A stretch of 64,000 nucleotides of DNA from Ailanthus altissimus. Taxonomy: Eukaryota; Streptophyta; Magnoliopsida; Sapindales; Simaroubaceae. A model generated the notes under the pieces. It searched no databases. It saw only the letters and a list, made by a program, of their open reading frames with translations, and was not told where the DNA came from. The stretch lies in contig OX327702.1 of the NCBI GenBank assembly GCA_946807835.1, forward strand, positions 1,984,001-2,048,000. The letters run 5' to 3'. This document shows, one piece after another, positions 48,363 to 60,589 of this stretch; position 1 is the first letter of the stretch; each line of letters opens with the position of its first letter. The position numbers and the translations under genes were made by a program.

Positions 48363-48760
48363 GTGTCCAGCGCTAGCTGACGGTCGCTGCGGCGCCAACC
48401 TAATTTTGGCCAGCACCTCGGCGACATGATATCAGTGCTGCGGCGCCCACATACTGGAATTCAGCGCTAAGGCGCTAGCTTAAGGTCGCTGCAGCGCCAA
48501 CCTAATTTTTGCCAGCACCCCGGCGACAGGCTATGAGCGCTGCAGTGCCCACATACTGGAATTGAGCACTGAGGCGCTGGAATATGGGCGCTGCAGCGCC
48601 GGCTGATATTATGGCCAGCACCGAGGCGCTAGATATATGGCGCTGCAGCGCCAGCCTGCTATTTGGCCAGTGCCGCGGCGCTTACTTTTGGGCGCCCCCG
48701 CGCCCGAATTAATTTTATGAACGCTGCAGCGCCCATTTTTCAGCGCCGCAACGTTCATCA
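48363..48760 (+). repeat. Palindromic GC-rich array in leader of element A
   Basis: A block of about ten units built on GGCGCTGCAGCGCC, itself a perfect 14-bp palindrome, extended to 16 bp near 48637. A higher-order unit of about 100 bp is visible: 48368-48462 and 48463-48564 both run from 'cagcgcta' to 'cccacatactggaatt'. The region is strongly enriched in CG and CHG sites compared with its AT-rich surroundings. It lies after the primer site and before gag, in the presumed RNA leader. Confidence 0.9.
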
Positions 48761-48860
48761 CTGTTTCTGGAAAAAAAAAATTTAATTTATTTATCATGTT
48801 TTGACTTATTTTATTGCTGTAATGTACTTCAATAGTTCTCATAATATGATGTGATCATTA

Positions 48861-49430
48861 AAATACGCTGATAATCACAATGAGAGCCCTATTGGTGAGG
48901 GTTAGTTGTGATTGCGTATTTCTTTATGTATAAATGATCTATATTATTCATTTGGATGAAATGAGTATGTAATAAAATCTCTCTTAATCAGATTGTAATA
49001 TTTTCATTATGAGATAATGTTAAATATGATCCGTCTTATCAATACGGTATTAGACAAGTCACTTCGATTCTTTTTCAAGATCGTTAAAGTGTGAGGGATT
49101 TATTGGTGTGACTTGGGCTATATCGTTTAAACATTAGATGTGATAAATATATGTTAAAGTATTACCTTAGATCGCTAAAGTGTGCGGTTAATAGCAATAA
49201 CATATATTTAATGATTGATAAGTAAATCTGGAATACACTTATCCTAGATCGCTAAAGTGTGCGGATAAGATGTGTTTAGGATCAAGTGTTAAGAGTTGCA
49301 TGAGATGCAATTGATAAGAGTTGTCTACCTTTTGGGTTTACTAAGGCCTAGATCGCTATAGTGTGCTGCTGAAGTAAATGCCAAAGGGATCCACTTCTCA
49401 CTATATAGTTTAAAGAATTCTTAAACTATC
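48861..49430 (+). ncRNA. Structured leader of element A with repeated-loop hairpins
   Basis: Consecutive self-complementary segments lie between the GC array and gag. 48861-48921: AAATACGC/GCGTATTT plus AATCACAA/TTGTGATT. 49055-49115: CAAGTCAC/GTGACTTG. 49144-49210: TAAATATATGTTA/TAACATATATTTA (13 bp). 49232-49276: CTTATCC/GGATAAG extended by six pairs across one bulge. 49328-49387: about 13 pairs (TTTACT/AGTAAA plus CCTTT/AAAGG). 49404-49428: ATAGTTTAA/TTAAACTAT. Hairpins 2-5 carry the same motif, AGATCGCTAAAGTGTGCGG or a close variant (49078, 49170, 49246, 49351), between unlike stems. This is a cis-acting RNA structure candidate; its function is unknown. It is not a separate gene. Confidence 0.6.
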
Positions 49431-49589
49431 GTTTTCCTGTGTGAGAGATTAAAGGGATTACGTAAAATAGTGGGAGGGCGTTTTTAGATTAAAAATTGTA
49501 TAACTGTTATACCCATGATCTAAAACGTTATTTATTAGTGATTGAAATATTCTGCTAACATTTTTTTTCTTTTGTCTTGTGAAGATCAA

Positions 49590-52500
49590 ATGGCTTCAAA
49601 CAACACTTTAGCTCGCATCCTTGATGCGCATCAACTAAAAGGTGCAGAAAATTATGCTAATTGGCTTATGAATCTCAGAATAGTTCTAGATTCTGAAAAG
49701 CTTGGATATGTTATTGATCAGCGCATGCCACAAGTTATTTCTGATAATGCTTCCCCAAAAGAAAAGGAGACATATCAGAAATGGTTGGATGACGATTTGA
49801 AAGTCAAATCGTACATTCTCGGGTCTATGTCTACGGAGCTCCAAAGGGAGCATGTCCACATGGACAATGCTGGGAGTATCATGCTCCACCTGAAAGAGTT
49901 ATTTGGTGACTGACCTCAATTTGAAATGTATAGGGTTGCCAAATCACTTTTTCAAGCTAAACTACCCGAGGGCAGTCCAGTAAGTCCTCATGTCCTCAAA
50001 ATGATTTCATACATTGAGAGACTGGAGACCATGGATCTCATACTGAGCAATGGATTGGGGAATAGTTTGATTCTCCAATCACTTCCAAGGTCATTTGCAC
50101 CGTTCATAATGAATTACAATATGCAAGGATTGACTCCTACTTATGCTGAACTGCATAACATGCTAATAACTGCTTAGAAGGACATGAACAAAGGGGGCTC
50201 GGTCCTCTATGTTCAGGGTGCTTCATCATCTACCCGAAGGACTTCTAGGAAGTCCAAAGGAAAGAATAAACGGAAAGTAATGCATGCACCTAGAATGGGT
50301 CCTCGAAAGCAATACATATCCAAGCACCCACGAAAGAACAAAGCAAGTGAAAAATGTTTCCATTGCAGTAAGGATGGGCATTGGAAGCGAAACTGCCCAA
50401 AGTACCTTGCCATGATTAAGAAGACACCATCAGGTATACACTTGCCTTTTATTGATATTTCCTTAGCATTTGATGCTAGCTTTGGTTGGGTATTAGATAC
50501 CGCTTGTCCTTTTTACATCTGCAATGTGTTGCAGGGTCTGAAGGAAGTTAGAAAGTTACAACCAGGAGAAGTACAGCTTCGTGTTGGAAATGGAGATTTC
50601 CTACAGGTCGAGGCTATTGGATGTTTCAATTTGATGCTTCAATGTAATAAAATTGTTGTATTAAATAATTGTTATTATGTGCCAAACATTATCCGACAAA
50701 TTATTTCAATTCCTGTATTGGACAATGAAGGATATCATATGCGTGTTAGGAATCATTCCTTATGCTTGTATGATTTGAATAATGTTTTGTTAGCTGAATG
50801 TCAATTGATAAATAGGCATTACATATTAGATACAACAGGAAATGTCATAAATGTACAAGTGAATGCTAAAAATAGTGCGAAAACTTTAAATGATACAGAA
50901 TTGTGGCATATGAGATTAGGTCATATAGAGGTAAGACGCCTATCCCGTCTGGTTAAGGATGGTCGGATACCTGATCTGACCATAGAATCATATCTAGTTT
51001 GTGAATCTTGTATTCAAGGGAAAATTACCAAGGCTACATTTATTGGTGTTGGACACCGTGCCACTAATTTATTAGAACTAATACATAGTGATGTATGTGG
51101 TCCAATGAATCACACTGCTATGGGTGATTTTCGATACTTTGTTATCTTTATCGATGATCTGTCATGATATGGATATGTGTTTCTTATCAAACACAAGTCA
51201 GAAAATTTTGAAAAGTTCAAAGAGTTTCGAAATGAAGTAGAGAAACAAACCGGAATGTATATCAAATGCCTTAGATCAGATCGAGGGGGTGAATACATGA
51301 GCAATGAATTTTCAGATTATTTAAAGGAGAATGGGATTCTCGCTCAATATAGTCCTCCAGGTACTCCACAACACAATGGTGTTTCAGAGATGAGGAATCG
51401 GACTTTATTGGATATGGTTCCATCGATGATGAGCTTCACTGATCTCCCTGAATATCTGTGGGGATATGCACTAGAAACTGCTGCTCATTTATTGAATAGA
51501 GTTCCATCAAAAGCCATTCCATCCACTCCACATGAGATATGGACTGGAAGGAAACCAAGTCTTAAATATGTTAAGATTTGGGGTTGTCCTGCTTACGTAA
51601 AAGTTACGCAACAAGATAAACTTGCACCTAAAAGTTACAAGTACAGGTTCATTGGATATCCCAAGAATTCAATGGGATACCAATTCTATGATCCAGAAGA
51701 ACGAAACGTGTTTGTATCTCGTTATGCCACTTTTCTAGAGAAAGAGTTTCTCCTGAATCATGGAGATTGTAGAAAGATTGAGTTAGATGAACTCAATCAG
51801 AATGAAAATGAACCAACAATGGAACTTCAGGCTCAATCAAGCAGAATACCTTTGACACACCCTCCACGTAAGTCAAAAAGGATATCAAGGCCACCTGAAA
51901 GGTATGGTTCCATATCTAAAGGTGCTCTTGATGTTTTTTTGATTGAAGAAAAGGATCCTTTAACTTACAAAGAGGCGATGTTGGACATCGATTCGGGAAA
52001 ATGGCAAGAGGCCATGAAATCTGAAATTGACTCTATGCATCACAATCAAGTCTAGGACTTGGTTGAGCTTCCTGAAGGAATTGTTCCTATCAGTTGTAAA
52101 TGGATCTACAAGCGGAAGCGTGGGCTCAATGGGAAAGTGGAGACTTTCAAAGCCCGATTGGTGGCAAAAGGTTATACTCAACGATCTGGGATCGACTATG
52201 AGGAAACCTTCTCACCAGTAGCGATGCTTAAGTCAATTCGGATTTTACTAGCAATTGCTGCGTATTATGACTATGAAATTTGGCAAATGGATGTGAAAAC
52301 AACGTTTTTAAATGGATATCTTGAGAAAGAAATCTATATGGAACAACCCGAAGGTTTTACATCCAGTCAAACTTCTGGTCTAATATGTAAACTGAAGAAG
52401 TCTATCTATGGACTTAAGCAAGCTTCCCGAAGCTAGAATCTTCATTTTGATGAGGTAATCAGAGGGTCTGGTTTCATCAAGAACGAAGAAGAATCATGTG

Positions 52501-53857
52501 TGTATAAAAAGAGCAGTGGGAGTATGGTAGTCTTCTTGGTTCTATATGTGGATGACATACTCATTATCGGAAACGATATTGGTATGTTGCAATCAGTCAA
52601 AAGTTACCTAAGTAAGAATTTCTCAATGAAGGATTTGGGAGAGGCTTCCTATATACTAGGTATAAAGCTTTATAGAGATAGAGCTAGGAAGCTTATAGGA
52701 CTCTCTCAATCATCGTACATAGATAATGTCTTGGAAAGGTATAGTTTCAGTAACTGTAAGACAATTAACATACCTTTTAGACATGACATTCATCTTTCGA
52801 GGAAAATGTGTCCTCGGAGTGAAGATGAAAAGGTTAGAATGTCTAGTATACCTTATGCATCAGCTGTGGGAAGTCTGATGTATGCCATGATGTGTACGAG
52901 ACCTGATATCAGTATGGCTGTAAGTGTTACAAGCCGCTATCAGTCTGATCCAGGCGAAGGCCATTAGATGGTAGTGAAACATGTCCTAAAATATCTTAAG
53001 AGTACTAAGGACAAGTTTTTAATTTATGGAGAAAATGACCTAGTGTTGAGAGGATACACAAATTCAGATTTCCAATCTGATCTAGATGATAGAAAGTCTA
53101 CATCTGGATATGTATTCATTCTCAATGGTGCTGCAGTCAGTTGGAAGAGTAACAAACAGTCATCAACCGTTGATTCCACAACAGAGGCAGAATATATTGC
53201 AGCATCAGAAGCAGCAAAAGAAGCGGTTTGGATATCAGTATGGCTGTAAGTGTTACAAGCCGCTATCAGTCTGATCCAGGCGAAGACCATTAGATGGTAG
53301 TGAAACATGTCCTAAAATATCTTAAGAGTACTAAGGACAAGTTTTTGATTTATGGAGAAAATGACCTAGTGTTGAGAGGATACACAAATTCAGATTTCCA
53401 ATCTGATCTAGATGATAGAAAGTCTACATCTGGATATGTATTCATTCTCAATGGTGCTGCAGTCAGTTGGAAGAGTAACAAACAGTCATCAACCGTTGAT
53501 TCCACAACAGAGGCAGAATATATTGCAGCATCAGAAGCAGCAAAAGAAGCGGTTTGGATATGCAAATTTATCGCTGAACTTGGAATAGTTCCGAGTTCAA
53601 TGGATCCTATACCATTGTTCTGCGATAACAACGGAGCCATTGCACAAGCAAAAGAGCCAAGAGCACACCAAAAGTCTAAGCATGTGGAAAGAAAATACCA
53701 TATCATAAGAGAAATCTTGGCTAGAGGAGATGTAATAGTTCGTAGAGTAAACTCTATGAATAATGTAGCGGACCCACTTACTAAGGCCTTAACTCCAAAA
53801 ATATTTGAAAGACATGTGGAGTCAATGGGTATAAGATACCATCGTGAATGGCACTAA
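49590..53857 (+). pseudogene. Element A gag-pol, interrupted by six stops and a duplication
   Basis: The ATG at 49590 begins MASNNTLARILDAHQLKG. Domains in order: gag (49590-50180), CCHC knuckle CFHCSKDGHWKRNC (about 50355-50396), protease (WVLDTACPFYICN, where the usual DTGS/DSG is altered to DTAC), GAG-pre-integrase (LWHMRLGHIEVRRLSRLV), integrase (HSDVCGP, FIDDLS, HNGVSEMRNRTLLDM), RT (KWIYKRKRGLNGKV, MDVKTTFLNGYLEKEIYM, YGLKQASRS, YVDDI) and RNase H (STTEAEYIAASEAAKEAVW, CDNNGAIAQAKEPRAHQKSK). Stops in the same frame are at 49911, 50175, 51165, 52053, 52434 and 52965. A 326-bp tandem duplication (52905-53556) shifts the frame in RNase H. The C-terminus ends at 53857. Confidence 0.94.
52905..53556 (+). 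repeat. 326-bp tandem duplication in RNase H region
   Basis: 52905-53230 and 53231-53556 are direct copies that differ at only a few bases (for example GAAGGCCAT/GAAGACCAT). Both contain the TAG stop (52965 and 53291). The junction shares 'gatat', so microhomology may have caused it. The unit is not a multiple of three and shifts the frame. Confidence 0.95.
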
Positions 53858-53869
53858 AGCAAGTGTGAG
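53856..53869 (+). other. Polypurine tract of element A
   Basis: AAAGCAAGTGTGAG immediately before the 3' LTR; a purine-rich but imperfect tract in the expected place. Confidence 0.55.
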
Positions 53870-53870
53870 T

Positions 53871-56120
53871 TGTTGGGATTTGTGCTTACGTGCCATCCCT
53901 TTTATGTATAAATATTTGCTTTATGTTTATACATTTATGATTTCAATATATCTCTAATTATTTTATTTATAAATATGGTAAGATGCTTGTAACGTTTTAG
54001 ACATTGTATGATCTGAAAGAGTTCAGATCTGATCTAAAGGAGTTTAGATCAGAACTAAGAGTTAGTAAAATCTAAAGAGTTAGAGCCTTGTCTGAAATGG
54101 GACAAAGACTTAAGAATATATTAATAATGACATAGTTGCAATGGGTTGCAAATGGTGCTAAGAAATGTTGTTATGCAAAATATGTTCTTAAATTTAATGT
54201 TCCTGATCTACCTTCACTAATGCGGGTCTGCTAGTGAAGATCTTAATATATATATATATAGATCAGTGTATATCTATATCTGGATAGTCCAAATGGTTAG
54301 TCTTAGCAGACCATGAGTTTAGTGGAAACTCGTATAGAGATACAAGTATTCAGTAAGGACTGAATATTGAATAAACTCACAAAGATCTCCAATAGACATC
54401 CCATAAAGCCGTCAATGGAAGATCTTTCGAGTTGAGTAGTATTCGTGGTCCTTAGACCTGAGTGCCACGGTGGACTTGTTAGTGATCCATCATACTTTGG
54501 TTCCACACATGTTAGATACCTTTCATGGTCTGACCGTTGGGTGTCGTCCGATGCTAATGGAGTTCGGTGTGTACAGATATGGGATCCATCAACTCAATTG
54601 GGTGAGTAAAATATCCTGCAACTCCAAGATTGTATTTCAGAAAGTCTTATGGCCATAAGCAGACATCCAAGAATTTCTTGGGAAAATAATATCGTGAAAG
54701 TGTTTACGGATATTATTTATTGAAATACAAATCTAGAGATAAGTTTATGGTTGAGCACATGGAGACTTGACGGTGTTGATCTATATCTCCGCTCTTCTAG
54801 GATATTTATGATAGAAGGATTATACGAATATGTTATAACCTCAACTTGTATGGTCTAATGCGCCGTTTTGTAATATCTGTAACATGTGTGTGGGGCATTG
54901 TTCACGGACGTGTGAAATAGTTTTATATGACAAATCGGGCATGGACCTAGAGAGTCTCACAATATGAAGTGTACTCGTTGTGCACTGGGGCGGCGAATTG
55001 GATTGAATAATTAATCCAATAATTTCCAGCAAAATAAAAAATGTTTCTAGGTTCCTTTTATTATTCACTTGTCAGTAATTGAAGGTAAAACACATTATTG
55101 GTTTACAAGAGTTGTTAACCAATAAGAAATTGACAAGTGACATAATCTTACTCCATAAATAATTTACCATGTATTTACCTATTTACCTTACTTGGTAAAT
55201 ACATATATGGTAAATGTAAATATTCAAAATAGTTTTGAATTATTAATATTTTATATATTAATCAAATTATTATTATTAATTGGAATAAGTGGCAAACACC
55301 ATTTACTAATGGAGAATGCACTTGTTATTAATAATAAGAAAAGTTTACCACTTTATAATTCTTAAATGATGCACTAAGGAAGTAGTAAAACCACTTAACA
55401 TTGATTAAATGCCATTTACTCTCTAGAAATTGATTCAATTGGTTGAATCAAATTGGTGAGTGAAAAATATGATAGATTAATGTTTGTAATGGCAAACATG
55501 GTTAAGTGGTGGTGGAGCACTAAGAGAAATCATTCTTTGCACTTAAGAAAGAATTGAAAGAGTTCAATGGGTGCAAGATAGAGTAAAATTCGTTCTAGGA
55601 GAAAGAAGAGAGAATTGAGAGCTTTTCCTAAGTGTTTTTCTTAAAATGTTGAGAGAAAATGCAAAGGCTTACCAAGCTACAACATAAAGAGTTGTAAAGA
55701 ATAAAAGAAATCTCTTAATTCTTCTCATCTCTTGGTAGTAATCATTCATATACACAAATTGTTTTAAGTGTTAAAACAATCATTTGCTGAAAGTTTAAGG
55801 CTGCCATTCTAGCTTCACAATCCTACCGGATTTAGTTGTGAACTAGAATTGTGCAAGGGAACACTTTAAGGTGAGCTCAACAAATTGAAGCTTGGAGTTC
55901 TTGAAGAATTTTAAAGCTACCTTCATATCCGCGTAGGTTATTTATTTGTTATTCATCTTATATCATGCATGAAATATATATATGAGATATATATGTACTT
56001 GAATGATCATACATGCTTGAATATGTTACATATTGTTTAATATTTATGAATACTTCCGTTGCGTATTTAATTTTTGAAATTATATACATCTATACACATC
56101 ACACACCATATCACACAACA
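53871..56120 (+). repeat. 3' LTR of element A
   Basis: 2250 bp with the same termini as the 5' LTR. It lacks about 11 bp near 54545 and has a longer TA run near 54250. Other differences are mostly single transitions. Confidence 0.96.
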
Positions 56121-56125
56121 GATGT

Positions 56126-56520
56126 AGGGCTCACTCATTGGGTCTTTGGGGATTCCCTTTCTTAACCTTGTCTCTAAGCTAGATAGCTAGGTGACATAAT
56201 GTCCAGGTACTCATTTAGTAAGCCCCGTGAATAATGTGGCGAGACCTGAGCTGTACTGACATTTATATTGTCAGCGAGCCCATGCTGGCGTGGCTGACGC
56301 CTAAGTTTAGATGACGTGTCCTATGCATCGTAACTGAGTGGAGACATATGGCATGGCTTGGGTCTCACTTTGTGAGTTACATAGGCTAAGTTATGAAAGC
56401 TCAAGTGTCTTGATTCGAGCATAGTCCCACTAAGACAGCTTCCTCTAGGTCAAGTACTTAGGAAGTTTAGACTTGAGTACTAGATTGGACTCTCTAATGT
56501 TAGACTGAATGTCACTACTT
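56126..56520 (+). mobile_element. Probable LTR of another retroelement (right part)
   Basis: Continuation of 44932-45848 after element A, with the same relatively GC-rich composition ('tgctggcgtggctgacgcc'). Its right end is unclear; a possible 5-bp match (TACTT at 44927-44931 and 56516-56520) is not accompanied by a clean CA end. Confidence 0.35.
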
Positions 56521-56918
56521 TCTACCCTCAATATATTTAATATAAAAATTCTCACATATAAATGCTACTAATAATTTAGAGTTCTTCCAATAAAAAAGTT
56601 TTAAAATATAAACTTAACTTTTATTTTAGTCTATAAAATGTTATTGAACTGTTATAAAACTAAAAAAACATTGCCTAACTTCATTCATTTTTTAAAATAT
56701 GCAAATGTCGGCACTTTTTTAACACCCTTAATTTTTTTTAATATTATCATGTAGTATTATTTAATTAATTTATAATTTTTGTATCAATCATAATGGGTTA
56801 TAAAATTGTGTATTGTAATCAAATGTTTACTGTACATTGTTTGTTTATATGAAATACAATAAATTGAGAGAAATGTGAGAATCGCTTGAAAATTTTGTTA
56901 GTTTCAATCGAAATTAGT
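56521..56918. other. AT-rich sequence, no gene seen
   Basis: Nothing recognised before the left arm of the inverted-repeat element. Confidence 0.5.
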
Positions 56919-57258
56919 AGTCATTTAATGACAAAAGAAAATTTTTCAAGTTGATCATAATTTTGTCTCATTATACCATTTTGACAACAGTCAAATTTTT
57001 TAATCTCTTTTAACTAAAGACATAACAATTAGATAATTTTACCCTCATTTGAAATATATATATATATATATATTATTTGTTTTAATAAATTTAATCAATA
57101 AATTTTAGTTTTATGAAAATTAAGAAAAATTAATTATTGAAATATTGAAATTATTATAAAAACATTATAAAAATAAAAAAATGGATATAACATGCAAAGC
57201 TTGCGCTTTATATATTTTATATTTTTTTATTTTTTAACTTCTAAATTATAATTATAAT

Positions 57259-59524
57259 TATTGTGATTTGTGTTCATATGTTATCTCAATTTTGTATAAA
57301 TATTGTATTTTCATACTTATGTAATAAATAAATATTTTATTAAATCGCTAATTATTTTTATTAAGGTAAGATACTTGTAACATTTCGGACATTGTATTGC
57401 TCTGAAGGAGTTTAGATCAAGTTTAAAAAGTTAGAACTTTATCTGAAATAGAACAAGAACCTGAAAATATACTTGCAATAGCATAATTGCAAATAGTTGC
57501 AAGCATTGTTAAGAAATATCATTGTATACTCAAATTAAATGTTACTGGTCTATTTCTACCGATGCAGGGTCTATCAAATAAAACCGATTAATATATATTA
57601 GTGTATGTCTATATTTGGATAGTTCAGATGGTTAATCTTAATAAAACCATGAGTTTAATGGAAGCTTGTATAGATATACATGCATTTAGTAAGGACTGGA
57701 TACTGAACTAAATTTAATGAAGACTTATAATAGATTTTTCATAAATCTGTTAGTAGAGGGTGTTCTCGAGTTGAGTAGTATTCACGGTCCCTAAACTTGA
57801 ACACCACGGTGGGCTCATAAGTGATCCACTATACTTAGGTTTCACACATGTCAGAGACTTTTTATGGTCTGACTGTTGGGTGTCGCTGAATATGGTTCGA
57901 TACTTATGGAGTCCGGTGTGTGTAGATATGACATCCGCCAGCTCATATGAGTGAGTTAAATATCCATATGCTCTAAAGTTGTATTATAGGAAGTCTTATG
58001 GCGATAAGCATTTAACTCGGGAAATAGTTTCTTGTGGAATAAATAGTATTGCAAAGAGATTTGCGTATATTATTTATTAGAATACGAATCAAAAGATATA
58101 AGTTTATGGTTTAGTAATAAGGGACTTGAAGCTATTGATTTATGTCTTCATTCTTCTAGGATATTATTGATAGAGGGATTGCACGAATATGAATTAACCC
58201 CAACTTGTATGGTTTAATTTACCATTTTATATTATCCATAACGTGTGTTGGGGGGGCATTGGTTATGGACTTACAAAAATGTTTCGTAAGACAAAATGAG
58301 TGTGAACTTAGGGAGTCTCACTATATGAAGTGTATGCATTAAGCATATGGGTAGCGCACCAGATCAAATTGTTCGATCTGGGAAGTTTTTGAAAAATATG
58401 AATTTATTTCAGGGTCTCTCGGGGAATAGCTAAAGTTTAAGTGTTAAATTTAAAATTATGTCAAGTGAGACTCGACACTTTTATCTACCTAGTGTATGTC
58501 TCAAATTGTGTTAATAATTTGTATGAGTACTAAATTGGACATTGGTAGATATAACTACTATTTAAATAAAATAATAATTATTTTATTTAAATTAAATTAA
58601 TTATTTACTTATTTATTTTAAAATATTTTGAGGAGTAATTAAGGTTTAAGTGTTAAATTTAAAATTGTGTCAAGTAAAATTTGACGCTTTTATCTACGTA
58701 GTATATATTTCAAACTGTGCCAATAATTTATGTGAATACTAATTTAAATATTAATAAAAATAAAATTTATATTTAAAAAATAAATAAAAATAAAAATTTA
58801 TCGATTGGGAGAATTACAATTCATTTTGATTCATTCATTTCATATTTGTTTATTTGTCATCGGATGGAACAAAAAAATATGTTATAATTCAATTGGCCAA
58901 AACAATTGTAATGAGTTAAATAAATTCAATTCACAATTTCAAAATTGTAAAAACATGTTATTTATTAACAAAAGTAAGATGTTATAAATAGAATTAATTT
59001 CATTACTAAGCAAACGCTATAGCAACAGTTACTGACCATTATTTTTTTTTGCTATGTCATGCTCTTTCTTTTTTTTACACTTATTTAATTATTATCATTT
59101 TATTGATAGTAATGAGCGGCTTTTTTCTCTATAAAAGGGCGAGCAAGTGTGAAATGTAAGTGTAGAAAAAAATAATTTGTATATAGATCCAAATTTAGTC
59201 GAAATGAATTGAATTTTTTTTCAGATGTTAAAGTGTTAACTTTAATAGTTCGAGAGACAGAAATTTATAAGAAATAATAGTTGTTTCAAATATTTTAAAA
59301 TAGGAAGTTATTATTTTAGTTTGAGTAAGTCCATTATATTCTCAATTAGAATTGTTCAAAGCACAATTTAAATGTGAATTTTTTAATCTTATTAGTGTAA
59401 TGAGATTATTTTAATATATATATATTTATTAATTTTATTGCGTTATATATATGACATATTTATTATTAAATAGTTTAATAATGTATACAATCACCCGTAA
59501 TATGACGCATACAAGCACACAACA
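57259..59524 (+). mobile_element. Old solo LTR of family A inside the inverted-repeat element
   Basis: 2266 bp from TATTGTGATTTGTG (TG decayed) to ACAAGCACACAACA. It is colinear with other family-A LTRs ('gacattgta', 'ctgaaggagttta', 'gtcttatggc', 'gaagtgtat') but the most diverged copy in the window. The flanks ATAAT and CCAAT no longer give a clear duplication. The reading 58805-58987 is not a gene. Confidence 0.75.
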
Positions 59525-60589
59525 CCAATAATAATAATATTTAAAATAATTTAAATAAAAATAATTATTTATTTTTTAAAATTTTAAATTATTTAATATT
59601 ATTTAATTTTTAAATAATTTAATTTAAAAAATTTATAAATTTTAAAATTATTTAATTTTAAAATATTATTATAAAATTAAAAATTAAAGAAAATTAAAAA
59701 TAATTATTTAATTTTTAAAATTTTAAATTATTTAATTTTTAAAATTTTAAATTATTTAATTATTTAATTTTTAAAATTTTAAATTATTTAATATTATTTC
59801 ATTTTTAAATAATTTAATTTATAAATTTATAAATTTTAAAATTAAAAAATAAAAAAAAATAAAATGTAAAGTGTGCGCTTTGCTGCATGCTTCAATGCAT
59901 TGCCACATAGTGTGTCACGTGTCATTTAAAAAAAATTTATTTTAAATTTTGTATTTTTTGTTATTAATTTGTTAAGTATTAATTTGTTTATTACTTATTT
60001 TTATTGTATATATTATTCAATATTTTGTATTATTTTTAATTTTATATAATTATATTAAATTAATAATTATTTTGGTGTTATTTTTTAGGTGTGACTGATA
60101 TTATCATGGTTTATTTTTAAATTTTTTTAAACAAATTTATTTATTTATGCAAACTATAAAATATTATTTAAATAAATATAATTTAAGCAAGCATGCTACG
60201 TGCTGCGCATTATTACACAGCACGCGAGCTGCGTCACGTGATAATTTTTAATTTATTTAATTTTATTATTTTTTTGTTTTCTAAAACAACATTATATCAT
60301 TTTAGATTATGACTACTTGTTTATTTTTTAAAGTTATAAAATGAGGATAAAATTTACAAAAGATAAATCTCTTAAATAACTTATAGTGCATTCTTCTATT
60401 AATGAAGAAATTGAGTTTGAATCCCCTTGTTAAAATATAAAAAATTTAAATGTAAATAAACTATTAAATTAATTAAAAAATAAATTTTTAATCAAATCAA
60501 AATAAATTAATTGTTTAAAAAAATTAAAATTTAATTTGTTTTAAATAATTAATTTAAGTAATTTAAAAAATAAAAAATTATTGTTCAGG

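Larger units (their letters stand above)
45849..56120 (+). mobile_element. Full-length Copia element A (Angela/BARE-like)
   Basis: 10,272-bp LTR retrotransposon with LTRs of 2253 and 2250 bp (45849-48101, 53871-56120). It has TG...CA ends and a perfect target duplication GATGT at 45844-45848 and 56121-56125. Order inside: tRNA-Met primer site, a 1.5-kb leader, gag-pol, purine tract. The gag (LDAHQLKGAENYANWLMNLR) and protease-adjacent region (LQPGEVQLRVGNGDF) with long LTRs suggest the Angela lineage. The LTRs differ at few positions, so insertion was recent, yet six in-frame stops show that it is defective. Confidence 0.96.

Noticed and set aside
48363..48760. CRISPR-like spaced repeats
   Set aside because: The units are imperfect palindromes with irregular spacing inside a plant retrotransposon leader.
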